NCBI GenBank assembly: GCA_902523515.1
Contig: CABYZT010000001.1
Coordinates: forward strand, 62,001 to 126,000
Direction of reading: 5' to 3'
Source: an uncultured Pelagibacteraceae bacterium
Lineage (GTDB): Bacteria; Pseudomonadota; Alphaproteobacteria; Pelagibacterales; Pelagibacteraceae
DNA: 64,000 bases
Shown here: positions 1 through 8,553 of the stretch, piece by piece
Layout of the letters: every line of letters begins with the position of its first letter
Numbering within the stretch: the stretch's first letter is position 1
Translations under genes and position numbers: made by a program
The notes under the pieces: generated by a model
Seen by the model: the letters and a program-made list of their open reading frames with translations, nothing else
Databases searched by the model: none
What the model was told of the DNA's origin: nothing

Positions 1-99
1 AAAATTGCTGCAAATGAACATGGTCAATTAGGAGATACAACTACTCTAGCAGATCCAAGTGTTGTTGATAGTTTAGTTGAAAATAGAAAAAATATTTAA
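1..99 (+). CDS. acsA: Acetyl-CoA synthetase, C-terminal end (partial)
   Basis: The window opens inside a plus-strand frame of 32 residues ending at TAA 97-99. The tail [19 protein letters not shown] matches the conserved C-terminus of AMP-forming acetyl-CoA synthetases, which in alphaproteobacteria usually reads [19 protein letters not shown]. The enzyme activates acetate to acetyl-CoA in the cytoplasm. Its place upstream of a VC_2705-type symporter fits an uptake and activation pair for acetate or another short organic acid. The catalytic part lies outside the window, so the call rests on the tail only. The stop overlaps the 3' end of the convergent gene by 4 bases. Confidence 0.75.
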   Translation, partial: KIAANEHGQLGDTTTLADPSVVDSLVENRKNI

Positions 100-719
100 A
101 ACTGAATTAAATCTTTAAACTCTTGTTTAACAACATCCCATTTTAAAATCATCGAATTTAAAACGATCTTTCGATCTAAGGTTTTTAATTCTTCTGCTAT
201 AGGCGCCCATTTATACAAAGAAAGTGCACTAGGATTAAAAGGTAAGTCTTGATAATAAACATCCCAATTTATTTTCTCTAATCGTTCATCAAAACTTTTC
301 CTAGCTTCATCAATAATATCTAGCGGCATCTTATTAGAAATTTCGTCGTCTAAAATTTTATTGAAAATTTCGTTTGCTTTATGAATATCCTGATAATTAA
401 AATTAACTTTTAAATATGAAAAAGTAAAAAAAGTTAAATCTTGTAATGCAACCGAATAAATATTCCATTTAGCAAGATTTACTGATGACATAAATTCATC
501 ATTATCAAAATGAAGAACGTATCTTGTTCCCATTCTAGTTTTTAGATAATTATATAAAGTAACTTGAGTAACCCAGGCAGATTTTGTTTGAATAAACTGC
601 TCTAAGTCATCCAAAGTTTTTATTTTTTTCTTTGGAATAAACGCCTTAAACATGGCGAATAAATATGTTTTGAAATCCTCAAGTTTTATGTCTCTCCAAG
701 TTAATTTGTATTTTCCCAT
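96..719 (-). CDS. Conserved hypothetical protein, 207 aa
   Basis: I do not recognise a family. The product is soluble-looking, rich in Phe, Tyr, Trp and Lys, with no signal peptide or clear membrane helix. It begins [20 protein letters not shown] and ends in a Lys/Asp-rich helical stretch. The ORF track starts at 740, but that codon is TTG; the ATG at 719 (residue 8 of the track ORF) is the more likely start. It is convergent with acsA (4 bp overlap) and divergent from the symporter operon, with a 135 bp shared upstream region. A link to acetate metabolism is only suggested by position. Confidence 0.6.
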   Translation of the reverse strand: MGKYKLTWRDIKLEDFKTYLFAMFKAFIPKKKIKTLDDLEQFIQTKSAWVTQVTLYNYLKTRMGTRYVLHFDNDEFMSSVNLAKWNIYSVALQDLTFFTFSYLKVNFNYQDIHKANEIFNKILDDEISNKMPLDIIDEARKSFDERLEKINWDVYYQDLPFNPSALSLYKWAPIAEELKTLDRKIVLNSMILKWDVVKQEFKDLIQF

Positions 720-854
720 GTTAATTTGTAAGTGCGCCAATTATATCTTAAAAAAGCAAGTAAATAAGTACCTTATATGGTGAATTTTAGGTCTTTTCAA
801 AACCTTCATAATGGTTATGGTTTCAACCAGTTATAACTAAATAGAGAGGTATAA

Positions 855-1115
855 ATGTCAAATCAACAAAAACACTGGGAAAAAACCAGAGGATTGTTAT
901 TTATAACACTAGCAATCTGGTTTGTTTTCTCAATTGGCATCTTTCTCTTTGGAGCTGAAATGAACGAGGTCACAGGACCTTTCGGTTATCCGTGGACATA
1001 CTGGTTTACATGTCAGGGATCTCTTGGTGCATTTGTAATCCTAATTTTCTGGTTTGCGAATAGACAAGAAAAAATCGATGAAGAGTTCGGCTTTAGCGAA
1101 AGAGAGGACGAATAA
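855..1115 (+). CDS. DUF4212 small subunit of sodium:solute symporter
   Basis: An 86-residue protein with two membrane segments (about residues 12-34 and 48-70) and an acidic C-terminus. Length, the WFxxxFGxxIF-type first helix and direct coupling to a large SSS-family transporter identify the DUF4212 small subunit (VC_2704 type). It probably acts in the inner membrane with the next gene. A purine-rich ribosome site, AGAGAGG, lies five bases before the ATG. Its TAA overlaps the next ATG by one base (TAATG), which indicates translational coupling. Confidence 0.85.
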   Translation: MSNQQKHWEKTRGLLFITLAIWFVFSIGIFLFGAEMNEVTGPFGYPWTYWFTCQGSLGAFVILIFWFANRQEKIDEEFGFSEREDE

Positions 1116-2926
1116 TGAAAGGTAATTTCATAGATAATTTGCCTAAGATTTACGGAATCTATACAGGAGGATTTGTAGGTTTCATAATCATTATGGCAAT
1201 TGCTGAACAGATGGGTATGACAGCTAAAACGATAGGTATCGCTTTCGTTGCATTTACTGTATTCATCTATGCATTAATCGGTTATCTATCAAGAACAGCC
1301 CAAGCAGATGCATATTATGTAGCTGGAAGGCAAGTACCAACAGTCTTCAACGGAATGGCGACTGCAGCAGACTGGATGTCTGGTGCATCATTCGTTGCAA
1401 TGGCAGGTGGTATTTACTTTAAAGGTTACGGCTATATGGCACTACTTGTAGGTTGGACTGGTGGATACGTGCTTGTTGCATCTTTATTAGCACCATACTT
1501 AAGAAAATTTGGCTGTTATACAGTTCCAGATTTTATAGGTACTAGATACGGTGGTAATTTAGCTAGATTTAGCGCAGTGGTAGTTTTAACTGTTGCTTCA
1601 TTTACTTATGTGACTGCACAAATTAACGCTACAGGTACTATTGCATCTGTTGCACTTGATATCCCATTCCAATACGCAGTTTATGTTGGACTAATAAGTA
1701 TCTTATTATGTTCAATGTTAGGTGGTATGAGAGGGGTGACTTGGACACAGGTTGCACAATATATCGTACTAATTATAGCATACCTACTTCCAGTATTCTG
1801 GATCAGTAACAAAATGGGTGCGGGTTTCTTCCCTCACTTTATGTTAGCTGATGAGGTAGCTAGAATTGGTGAATTAGAACAACAGTTCGGTTTTGTTAAA
1901 AACGCAGCTGCTGATCTAAAAACAGTACCTAAAGGCTTAGCAGGAATAACTAAAGCTCACTCTGCAGTGAACGCTACACCTTGGGCATTTATTTCATTAG
2001 CATTAGCGATGATGATGGGAACAGCTTCATTACCGCACGTGATGATGAGATACTTTACTACTCCAAGTGTAAAAGCAGCTAGAAAATCAGTAGGTTGGTC
2101 ATTATTCTTTATCTTCCTACTTTATTCTTCAGCTCCAATGTTAGCTACATTATCTAAGTTATCATTGATCGACCCGAATTTACCAACAGGTATTATCGGT
2201 AAGACATTTGCAGAAGTGGAAGCGATAGATTGGTACCAAAACTGGAACCAAGCAAACCTAATGTTTATCAGCGACTTTAACGGAAATGGAACTCTTGAAT
2301 TAAATGAGTTCTTCATGGGTGGTAAAGCCGTTGTATTAGCAACACCAGAGATAGCTGGATTACCTTACGTAATTTCAGGTCTAGTTGCTGCAGGAGGTAT
2401 GGCAGCTGCCATGTCTACTGCTGATGGTTTGATTCTTGCGATTGCAAACGCTATATCACATGATGTTTACTATAAGATCATTGATCCAAAAGCGGAAACT
2501 GCAAAACGACTACTTGTTGCAAGGGTATTACTTGTAATAATTGGTTTTGCTGGAGCAACTATTGCAGCAATGGAGATTCAAGGAATCTTAGGTTCGGTTA
2601 TCTGGGCTTTTGATTTTGCGATGTCTGGATTGTTCTTCCCACTTGTACTTGGTGTATGGTGGAAGAGAGCTAATAGACAAGGTGCGATTGCTGGTATGCT
2701 AGGTGGTCTAGTCGCCGGTGCATGGTACTTAGTTTGGGTACGAACTGGTGGAAGTGGATTCCTAGGAATTACACAGTTAACATTTGGTATCTTCGGATCA
2801 GCTGTTAGTTTAGTTTTAATGGTAGTAGTTAGTTTAATGACTGCAGAACCAGATAAAGCTACTCAAAAAATGGTTGATGATGTACGTGTACCAAGTGGTA
2901 AATCAATTCTTGGTAAATCACACTAA
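1115..2926 (+). CDS. Sodium:solute symporter, VC_2705 subfamily
   Basis: A 603-residue inner-membrane transporter of the SSS family with about 13 hydrophobic segments. The motifs AYYVAGRQVP and TAADWMSGASFVAMAGGIY near residues 65-100, and AAMSTADGLILAIANAISHD near 430, are typical of the ActP/VC_2705 group. Substrate is probably acetate or a similar monocarboxylate, inferred from acsA upstream. A loop at residues 387-398 (DFNGNGTLELNE) reads as a canonical EF-hand calcium loop. The gene is less AT-biased in codon use than its neighbours, suggesting high expression. A GC-rich terminator follows the stop. Confidence 0.9.
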   Translation: MKGNFIDNLPKIYGIYTGGFVGFIIIMAIAEQMGMTAKTIGIAFVAFTVFIYALIGYLSRTAQADAYYVAGRQVPTVFNGMATAADWMSGASFVAMAGGIYFKGYGYMALLVGWTGGYVLVASLLAPYLRKFGCYTVPDFIGTRYGGNLARFSAVVVLTVASFTYVTAQINATGTIASVALDIPFQYAVYVGLISILLCSMLGGMRGVTWTQVAQYIVLIIAYLLPVFWISNKMGAGFFPHFMLADEVARIGELEQQFGFVKNAAADLKTVPKGLAGITKAHSAVNATPWAFISLALAMMMGTASLPHVMMRYFTTPSVKAARKSVGWSLFFIFLLYSSAPMLATLSKLSLIDPNLPTGIIGKTFAEVEAIDWYQNWNQANLMFISDFNGNGTLELNEFFMGGKAVVLATPEIAGLPYVISGLVAAGGMAAAMSTADGLILAIANAISHDVYYKIIDPKAETAKRLLVARVLLVIIGFAGATIAAMEIQGILGSVIWAFDFAMSGLFFPLVLGVWWKRANRQGAIAGMLGGLVAGAWYLVWVRTGGSGFLGITQLTFGIFGSAVSLVLMVVVSLMTAEPDKATQKMVDDVRVPSGKSILGKSH

Positions 2927-2937
2927 ATAAATCTTTT

Positions 2938-2966
2938 AAAGGGGCGATTAATTTCGCCCCTTTTAT
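2938..2966 (+). terminator. Rho-independent terminator after symporter operon
   Basis: A perfect 10 bp stem, AAAGGGGCGA / TCGCCCCTTT, with a 6-base loop followed by a T-rich tract begins 12 bases after the symporter stop. It is one of only two GC-rich hairpin terminators I see in the window. Confidence 0.9.
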
Positions 2967-2995
2967 TTCACTACTTTTTCCAATATAAATTTTGA

Positions 2996-3346
2996 ATGTC
3001 TGCAAATTTTCATCCTTTAATATATTTTATTGATTATTTACTTGGAATTATCATGTGGACTCTAATTGGAAGAGTGGCGATGAATATTTTTCAAAGAGAA
3101 GACTCACAATTCTTTTTCATGAGAGTATTTGTGAAATACACCAATCCTCTAATAAAATTATTTAAACCAATAACACCCTCATTTATCATTGGGCCATTGG
3201 TGCCATTGTATGTTGCTTGGTTTTTCTACATGATTAGATTTTATTTAATGCCTTGGATCTTAGGCTATTCAGTCATGGGAATGTTGTCATTTCCGTTGGA
3301 GAGTGAAATTTCTAGACAAATTTATCAATTTTTTAATTCATTTTAA
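2996..3346 (+). CDS. YggT family membrane protein
   Basis: A 116-residue protein with hydrophobic segments near residues 8-28 and 62-100. The pattern of an N-terminal membrane helix, the amphipathic stretch VFVKYTNPLIKLFKPITPS and a second hydrophobic block fits the YggT family. In that family the NPxxxxxRxxxP-like segment between helices is the signature; here it is NPLIKLFKPITP. YggT proteins are linked to envelope or osmotic functions, but the molecular role is not established. The gene stands alone between the symporter terminator and rpe, with a 34-base gap to rpe. Confidence 0.65.
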   Translation: MSANFHPLIYFIDYLLGIIMWTLIGRVAMNIFQREDSQFFFMRVFVKYTNPLIKLFKPITPSFIIGPLVPLYVAWFFYMIRFYLMPWILGYSVMGMLSFPLESEISRQIYQFFNSF

Positions 3347-3380
3347 TTTTTAAAATTGATACTAGTTAATCTAGTAATCA

Positions 3381-4040
3381 ATGAAAAATATACAAATCTC
3401 ACCATCAATACTGTCAGCTGATTTTAGTCAGTTAGGGTCAGAAATAAAAAGACTTGAAGCTGGTGGGGCTGATATGATTCATGTAGATGTAATGGATGGT
3501 CATTTTGTTCCTAATTTAACAATAGGACCACCAGTAATTAAAGCTCTTAGAAAGCATTGTTCATTAAAATTTGACGTACATTTGATGATATCACCAGTGC
3601 ATAAATATATAGATGCTTATGCTGATGCAGGAGCAGATATTATTACTATTCATCCTGAGGCAACTGATAATTTAGAAAATTCAATTAAAAGAATAAAAGA
3701 AAAAAATAAAAAAGTTGGTGTCTCACTTAATCCCGAAACTAAAATTGATTTAATAATAGATTTATTAGATCAAATAGATTTAGTTTTAATTATGAGTGTA
3801 AATCCTGGATTTGGGGGGCAAAAATTTATGCCAGAAGTTTTAAATAAAATTAAAGAATTAAAAAAAATAAGAGAGCAAAAAAATTTAGATTTTGACATAG
3901 AAATTGATGGTGGAATCAATTTTGATAACTGCAAAAGTGCAATTGATGCTGGTGCTAACATTCTTGTTTCTGGTACTACAGTATTTAAAAGTAATGATGG
4001 AGACATAAAGAAAAATATTAATTTATTAAAATTAAAATAA
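3381..4040 (+). CDS. rpe: Ribulose-phosphate 3-epimerase
   Basis: A 219-residue TIM-barrel enzyme that interconverts ribulose-5-phosphate and xylulose-5-phosphate in the pentose phosphate pathway. Metal and catalytic residues of the family are in place: H34 and D36 in IHVDVMDGHFVPN, H67 in FDVHLMI, and D176 in EIDGGIN. The phosphate-binding loops NPGFGGQ and LVSGTTVF are intact. Length is normal for the family. It starts a likely rpe / heparinase-like / purH unit with gaps of 4 and -1 bases. Confidence 0.96.
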   Translation: MKNIQISPSILSADFSQLGSEIKRLEAGGADMIHVDVMDGHFVPNLTIGPPVIKALRKHCSLKFDVHLMISPVHKYIDAYADAGADIITIHPEATDNLENSIKRIKEKNKKVGVSLNPETKIDLIIDLLDQIDLVLIMSVNPGFGGQKFMPEVLNKIKELKKIREQKNLDFDIEIDGGINFDNCKSAIDAGANILVSGTTVFKSNDGDIKKNINLLKLK

Positions 4041-4044
4041 GTTA

Positions 4045-5670
4045 ATGATTAATACAAATTCCTTAGGCATTTTAGGTCAATTTTATTTAAATATAAGAGA
4101 TAGCTTTAAATCAATTTATCAAAATTCAAATTTTTACGAAAAAAAGATATCAAAAACTTTTGGAAATAGTTTTGAATATAAACCAAGTCCTCATTTGCTT
4201 TCGTCTATAATAAAATTCCAGAATAAAAAATACAAAATTGAAGACTTTGCTATTGAATCAATTTGGCAAAATAATTTAAGTCCAAAGGATTATGAAAAAT
4301 TAAATAATTTTTTTTGGTTTTTTAGCTTAGATTTAAAATCTTCAAAAAAAACTACACAAACAGTTATAAAAAATTGGATTTCAAATAATAGTAAATATCA
4401 GAAAAAAAGCTGGGAATTTGATTTAACAGCAAAAAGAATTATTTCATGGTTATCAAATCATCAACTCACTTATGAAGATAGTGATCAAGAATACAGATCT
4501 GCTTTTGATCACATGATCCAAAAACAAACTAATCATTTGTTAAATGAAATCAAAAACTCAAAAGAAGTAGAAAATAAAATGATAGGGTGTGCTGCAATAA
4601 TTTTAACTGGATTAGCTTACAAAAATGAAAAACAATATCTTTTAAATGGATTGAATTTATTAAAAAATATCATTAAATCCTCAATTGACAATCAAGGCTT
4701 TCCAAAATCAAGAAATATCCGACAACTAATATTTTATTTAAAATATTTTATTATTATTAGAGAGTGGTTTAAAGAATCTCAGAGTTTAATTCCTGAATAT
4801 ATTGAAGAAACCATTTATTATTTGGGCTCAAGTTACGCTTTCATATGGCAAAATATTAAACAAGATATTTTTTTTAATGGTAATTATTCCTCTGAAAATA
4901 AAGAATTTGATCAATACTTAAAAAGGTTTGGTTACACTTTTAAAAATCAAATTAATGAACTAGGGGGTTATGCAATTCTTAAAAATAAAAAAATAATTCT
5001 CGCTGCTGATTTAGGTTCTAGTCCTAATAAAACCTTTTCCAATGACTATCAAGCAGGTGCTTTATCATTTGAAATATTTTCAAATGATAAAAAATTAATT
5101 TCAAATGCTGGTTATTACTCAGATAAAAATAATAAATTTAATAAATTATCAAGAAGCACATCTCTTCATTGTGCTTTAACAATTGAGGATTATTCTTCTT
5201 GTAATTTTGTTAAGCATCAACAAAATTTAATTACTGATAAAGGACTAAAAATATCAAAAAAAAATGTAGTTTTTGAAAATAATTATTGGAAAATATCAGG
5301 TACACATGATGGATATTTAATTAAATTTGGAACCATTTATGAGAGAGAAATTGAGTTCTACCCAGAACAAATGAAATTTATTGGCTATGATAAGTTATTT
5401 AGAAAAAATTCAAATAAAGAAATTAAATTTGATATTAGATTTCATCTAGATCCAAACTCAAAAGTGATGAAAACACAAGATAACAAATCTATACTAATTG
5501 AATTAGATGATGAAGGTTGGAAATTTAGTTGTGATAACTTTGAAATTGATATTGATAATGGTTTATATTTCGGTAATAAAAATTCATATAAAGAAAACCA
5601 AAATATTTTTATCTCAGGTATAAATAATGAAAAAGAACAGATAATAAAGTGGGAGATCAATAAATTATAA
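4045..5670 (+). CDS. Heparinase II/III family protein
   Basis: A 541-residue protein resembling the alphaproteobacterial heparinase II/III-like proteins encoded between rpe and purH. The N-terminal half (about 1-300) is helical and carries the WxNN and FDLTAKRIISWLSNH segments expected of the alpha/alpha toroid. The C-terminal half (about 310-541) is beta-rich, with GGYAILKNKKIILAADLGSSPN and STSLHCALTIEDYSS resembling the heparinase II/III beta-sandwich. No signal peptide is evident, so a periplasmic polysaccharide lyase role is doubtful and the substrate is unknown. Its TAA overlaps the purH ATG by one base. Confidence 0.8.
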   Translation: MINTNSLGILGQFYLNIRDSFKSIYQNSNFYEKKISKTFGNSFEYKPSPHLLSSIIKFQNKKYKIEDFAIESIWQNNLSPKDYEKLNNFFWFFSLDLKSSKKTTQTVIKNWISNNSKYQKKSWEFDLTAKRIISWLSNHQLTYEDSDQEYRSAFDHMIQKQTNHLLNEIKNSKEVENKMIGCAAIILTGLAYKNEKQYLLNGLNLLKNIIKSSIDNQGFPKSRNIRQLIFYLKYFIIIREWFKESQSLIPEYIEETIYYLGSSYAFIWQNIKQDIFFNGNYSSENKEFDQYLKRFGYTFKNQINELGGYAILKNKKIILAADLGSSPNKTFSNDYQAGALSFEIFSNDKKLISNAGYYSDKNNKFNKLSRSTSLHCALTIEDYSSCNFVKHQQNLITDKGLKISKKNVVFENNYWKISGTHDGYLIKFGTIYEREIEFYPEQMKFIGYDKLFRKNSNKEIKFDIRFHLDPNSKVMKTQDNKSILIELDDEGWKFSCDNFEIDIDNGLYFGNKNSYKENQNIFISGINNEKEQIIKWEINKL

Positions 5671-7208
5671 TGAAGAAAAAAATAAAAACAGCTCTTATTT
5701 CTGTATCTGATAAAAAAAACTTAAAACCGTTATTAAATATTTTAAAAAAAAATAAAATAAAAATAATTAGCTCTGGTGGTACATATAAAGAAATTAAAAG
5801 ATTAAAATTTAAATGTTTAGAGGTGTCTAATTTTACTAATTCACCTGAGATTTTGGAGGGCAGAGTAAAAACTCTTCATCCAAAAATCCATGCAGGAATT
5901 TTAAATAAAAGAGAAAAAAAATCTCACTTAAAAGATCTAAAAAAAAATGGTTTTGAGAATATAGATTTAGTTGTTGTCAATTTTTATCCATTTGAGAACA
6001 CTCTTAAAAAAACAAAAAACCATAAAAAAATTATAGAAAATATTGATGTAGGTGGTCCCACAATGGTTAGGTCTGCAGCTAAAAACTATAATGATGTGAC
6101 TGTAATAACCTCTTCAGATCAGTATGAGGAATTAATTGAAGAATTAAAAAAGTTCAAAGGATCCACTTCCTTAAGTTTTAGGGAAAAATTATCAAGGATA
6201 GCTTTCACAGAAACAGCATATTATGACTCTGTTATTTCAGACTATTTTAATAAAAAAACAAATACTATTTTCCCAGATAAAAAAATTTTTCATGGAAATC
6301 TTACTGAACAACTTAGATATGGAGAAAATCCTCACCAACAAAGTGCAATCTATTCAAGCGGTTCAAATACAAATTTAAAACAAATTCATGGAAAACAACT
6401 AAGTTACAATAATTATAATGATATATTTAGTGCTCTAACAATATCAAGATCTTTACCAAAGGGTAAAGGAACGGTCATAGTTAAACATGCAAATCCATGT
6501 GGAGTTTCAACAAAAAATAACCATTTAGAGAGTTACAAATCTGCTCTTTCTTGTGATCCCATAAGTGCTTTTGGTGGAATAGTTTCTTGTAACTTTAAAA
6601 TTACTAAAAATTTAGCCATAGAACTAAATAAATTATTTTTAGAAGTGATTATCGCAAATGGATTTGAAAGCAGTGCAATCAAAATTTTAAAAGCAAAAAA
6701 AAAATTAAGATTAATCGACGGAACAAATTATACATCAGAAGAACTTCTTAAATTTATATCATTCAACCAAAATATAATGATACAATCTGAGGACTTAAAT
6801 TTATTTTCAACCAAAAATTTTAAAATCGTCTCAAAACGAAAACCAACAACCCAACAACTTAAAGATCTTATTTTTGCTTTCAATGTTTGCAGATATGTTA
6901 AATCAAATGCAATAGTATTAGCATCTAATGAAACTACTGTTGGAATCGGTTCTGGTCAACCAAGTAGATTGGACAGTTGTCAAATAGCAATTAACAAAAT
7001 GAAAAAATTTAATCTTCAGAATCATAATTTAGTTGCAGCCTCAGATGCATTCTTTCCTTTTGTAGATGGTATTGAAAAATTAGTCCAATCCGGTGTCAGA
7101 GCAGTAGTTCAGCCCTCAGGCTCAATTAGAGATAAAGAAATAATTAACTTTGCAAATGAAACAGACACCGTGCTTCTTTTTTCAAAGACAAGACACTTTA
7201 GACATTAG
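5670..7208 (+). CDS. purH: Bifunctional AICAR transformylase / IMP cyclohydrolase
   Basis: A 512-residue cytoplasmic enzyme for the last two steps of IMP synthesis. The N-terminal cyclohydrolase domain (about 1-195) shows SSGGTYKEIK, EGRVKTLHPKIHAGIL and NIDVGGPTMVRSAAKN. The transformylase domain has LRYGENPHQ near residue 213, KHANPCGVS with the catalytic Lys-His pair near 268, and SDAFFPFVDGIE towards the C-terminus. The end, TRHFRH, is the usual PurH terminus. It is coupled to the upstream heparinase-like gene and overlaps the 3' end of convergent phhB by 11 bases. Confidence 0.97.
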   Translation: MKKKIKTALISVSDKKNLKPLLNILKKNKIKIISSGGTYKEIKRLKFKCLEVSNFTNSPEILEGRVKTLHPKIHAGILNKREKKSHLKDLKKNGFENIDLVVVNFYPFENTLKKTKNHKKIIENIDVGGPTMVRSAAKNYNDVTVITSSDQYEELIEELKKFKGSTSLSFREKLSRIAFTETAYYDSVISDYFNKKTNTIFPDKKIFHGNLTEQLRYGENPHQQSAIYSSGSNTNLKQIHGKQLSYNNYNDIFSALTISRSLPKGKGTVIVKHANPCGVSTKNNHLESYKSALSCDPISAFGGIVSCNFKITKNLAIELNKLFLEVIIANGFESSAIKILKAKKKLRLIDGTNYTSEELLKFISFNQNIMIQSEDLNLFSTKNFKIVSKRKPTTQQLKDLIFAFNVCRYVKSNAIVLASNETTVGIGSGQPSRLDSCQIAINKMKKFNLQNHNLVAASDAFFPFVDGIEKLVQSGVRAVVQPSGSIRDKEIINFANETDTVLLFSKTRHFRH

Positions 7209-7542
7209 ATATTTGATCTATTTTTGCGGCTAGAATAAAATCACTCTCTGCTAGACCTTTAATTGCATGTGTAAATATTTTAATTCTCGCATAACCCCAT
7301 CCAAACCATAAATCAGGGTGGTGACCCTCTAATTCAGCTATTTCTCCAACTTTATTTACAAATTCCTGACTTTGCAAAAAATTATCAAATTTAAAACTTT
7401 TAATTAAATGAAAGCCGTCAATTTTATCTTCTAAGACTTCCCAGCCATCGACTTTTTTTAGATATTTATGTATTTCTTCAGCAGTAAATGGAGGGATATT
7501 ACCTTCACAAGGAACACATTTTTTATTAGCTAAATCACTCAT
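7198..7542 (-). CDS. phhB: 4a-hydroxytetrahydrobiopterin dehydratase
   Basis: A 114-residue pterin-4a-carbinolamine dehydratase, which recycles the pterin cofactor of aromatic amino acid hydroxylases. The signature E-x3-H-H-P then aromatic residues and H is present as ELEGHHPDLWFGWGYARIKIFTH. Family proteins commonly start with a short xKCxPCxG segment, and KKCVPCEG is present right after the ATG at 7542. The track ORF starts at 7596, but its first 18 residues (MPTRRSRVRPPLPAPKNI) are a read-through of the tRNA-Gly gene and are rejected. The ATG lies nine bases after the tRNA CCA end, so both are probably on one transcript. Confidence 0.93.
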   Translation of the reverse strand: MSDLANKKCVPCEGNIPPFTAEEIHKYLKKVDGWEVLEDKIDGFHLIKSFKFDNFLQSQEFVNKVGEIAELEGHHPDLWFGWGYARIKIFTHAIKGLAESDFILAAKIDQISNV

Positions 7543-7551
7543 AATATTTTT

Positions 7552-7626
7552 TGGAGCGGGCAAAGGGGGTCGAACCCTCGACCTTCTCGTTGGCAACGAG
7601 ACGCTCTACCACTGAGCTATGCCCGC
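7552..7626 (-). tRNA. tRNA-Gly (anticodon GCC)
   Basis: On the minus strand a 75-base cloverleaf can be folded. The acceptor stem is GCGGGCA / TGCCCGC, the D arm is AGCTCAGTGGTAGAGC, the anticodon stem-loop is TCTCG-TTGCCAA-CGAGA with anticodon GCC, and the T arm contains GGTTCGA. The discriminator T and CCA end are encoded in the DNA (position 7552). Confidence 0.97.
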
Positions 7627-7683
7627 TTATGAAAATATTATAGTTAGTGAGTTTTAGAAATGCAAGCAATAAGAAAATTGATT

Positions 7684-8535
7684 TTAATCTAAATATTTTA
7701 ATTCTTTAAGAATAATCTTAAAAATCGAATTTAATTTTTTATGGTATTCCTTATTAAAAATTTTTTTCCAGTCGTTATTAGGACCTAAATGAAAAAAAGG
7801 AATTTTATTTGTATCATTTTTCGATAAAACAGACTCAACAAATCCCTTCTTTTTCTCGATATTTTTCATTTTTTCAAAAGTTGTAGAATTGACTGAATTT
7901 TGAGCTCTCTTTTTATCAAACTGTTTATTAGTCCCAATAGTTTTTTCAATAAATGTTATTATTTCCTTAAATGTTTCATAAGTGTTTTTATACAAATCCT
8001 CATATTTGACTAATTTAATTGAAAATTGTTTTTGTTTTGTCCAAGATTGATAATTTTTTTCCCAAGAACTTATAAATTGGAAATCACTGTAATCATTCTT
8101 TGTATGAAAATTGTAAATATATTTTTTCTCATTAAGCATAAATTTTAATGCTTCTTCTTGATCAAGTTCATAATGATTCTGTATTGACGTAATAACATTT
8201 CTAGGATCGCGTATTATATATATTGCTCCTAAAGTATTTTCTTTGTTGGTAAATCTATTATCATTTATTGAGCCAAGCACGTTATGAGTTTTGAAAAATT
8301 TTATATTTTTGTCTTCATTAATTATTTCCTGAGCCCGAATCCAAAAATTTGAGGTATCAATAATTTTTCTGGGATTATAATCAAAATCTTTAAAATAATT
8401 TTTCTCTGGAAATTGACCAATTTTTTTAAGTAATTTTTGATTAAAAAAACCATCTTCAGAAAAATAATAGGATGATAATAAAGCTCTAACCCATGTATTT
8501 CCACTTTTAGGGTATGATGCTATCCAAAATATCAT
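7684..8535 (-). CDS. Sulfotransferase domain protein (copy 1)
   Basis: A 283-residue PAPS-dependent sulfotransferase-like protein. It starts with the 5'-phosphosulfate loop ASYPKSGNTWVR (residues 6-17). The KTHN motif near residue 85 supplies the presumed catalytic His. The 3'-phosphate motif IYIIRDPRNVITS is near residue 108. A C-terminal LGPNNDWKKIF matches copies 3 and 4. The acceptor is unknown; a cell-surface glycan, lipid or small metabolite is possible. It is followed downstream by tRNA-Gly and preceded by a TPR-sulfotransferase with an 18-base gap, so the two may form an operon. DNA is as AT-rich as its neighbours. Confidence 0.9.
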   Translation of the reverse strand: MIFWIASYPKSGNTWVRALLSSYYFSEDGFFNQKLLKKIGQFPEKNYFKDFDYNPRKIIDTSNFWIRAQEIINEDKNIKFFKTHNVLGSINDNRFTNKENTLGAIYIIRDPRNVITSIQNHYELDQEEALKFMLNEKKYIYNFHTKNDYSDFQFISSWEKNYQSWTKQKQFSIKLVKYEDLYKNTYETFKEIITFIEKTIGTNKQFDKKRAQNSVNSTTFEKMKNIEKKKGFVESVLSKNDTNKIPFFHLGPNNDWKKIFNKEYHKKLNSIFKIILKELKYLD

Positions 8536-8553
8536 TTTAAAATATCAAAATAA

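Noticed and set aside
7543-7596. N-terminal extension MPTRRSRVRPPLPAPKNI of the phhB ORF
   Set aside because: It is the translation of the tRNA-Gly gene; the family start is the ATG at 7542.
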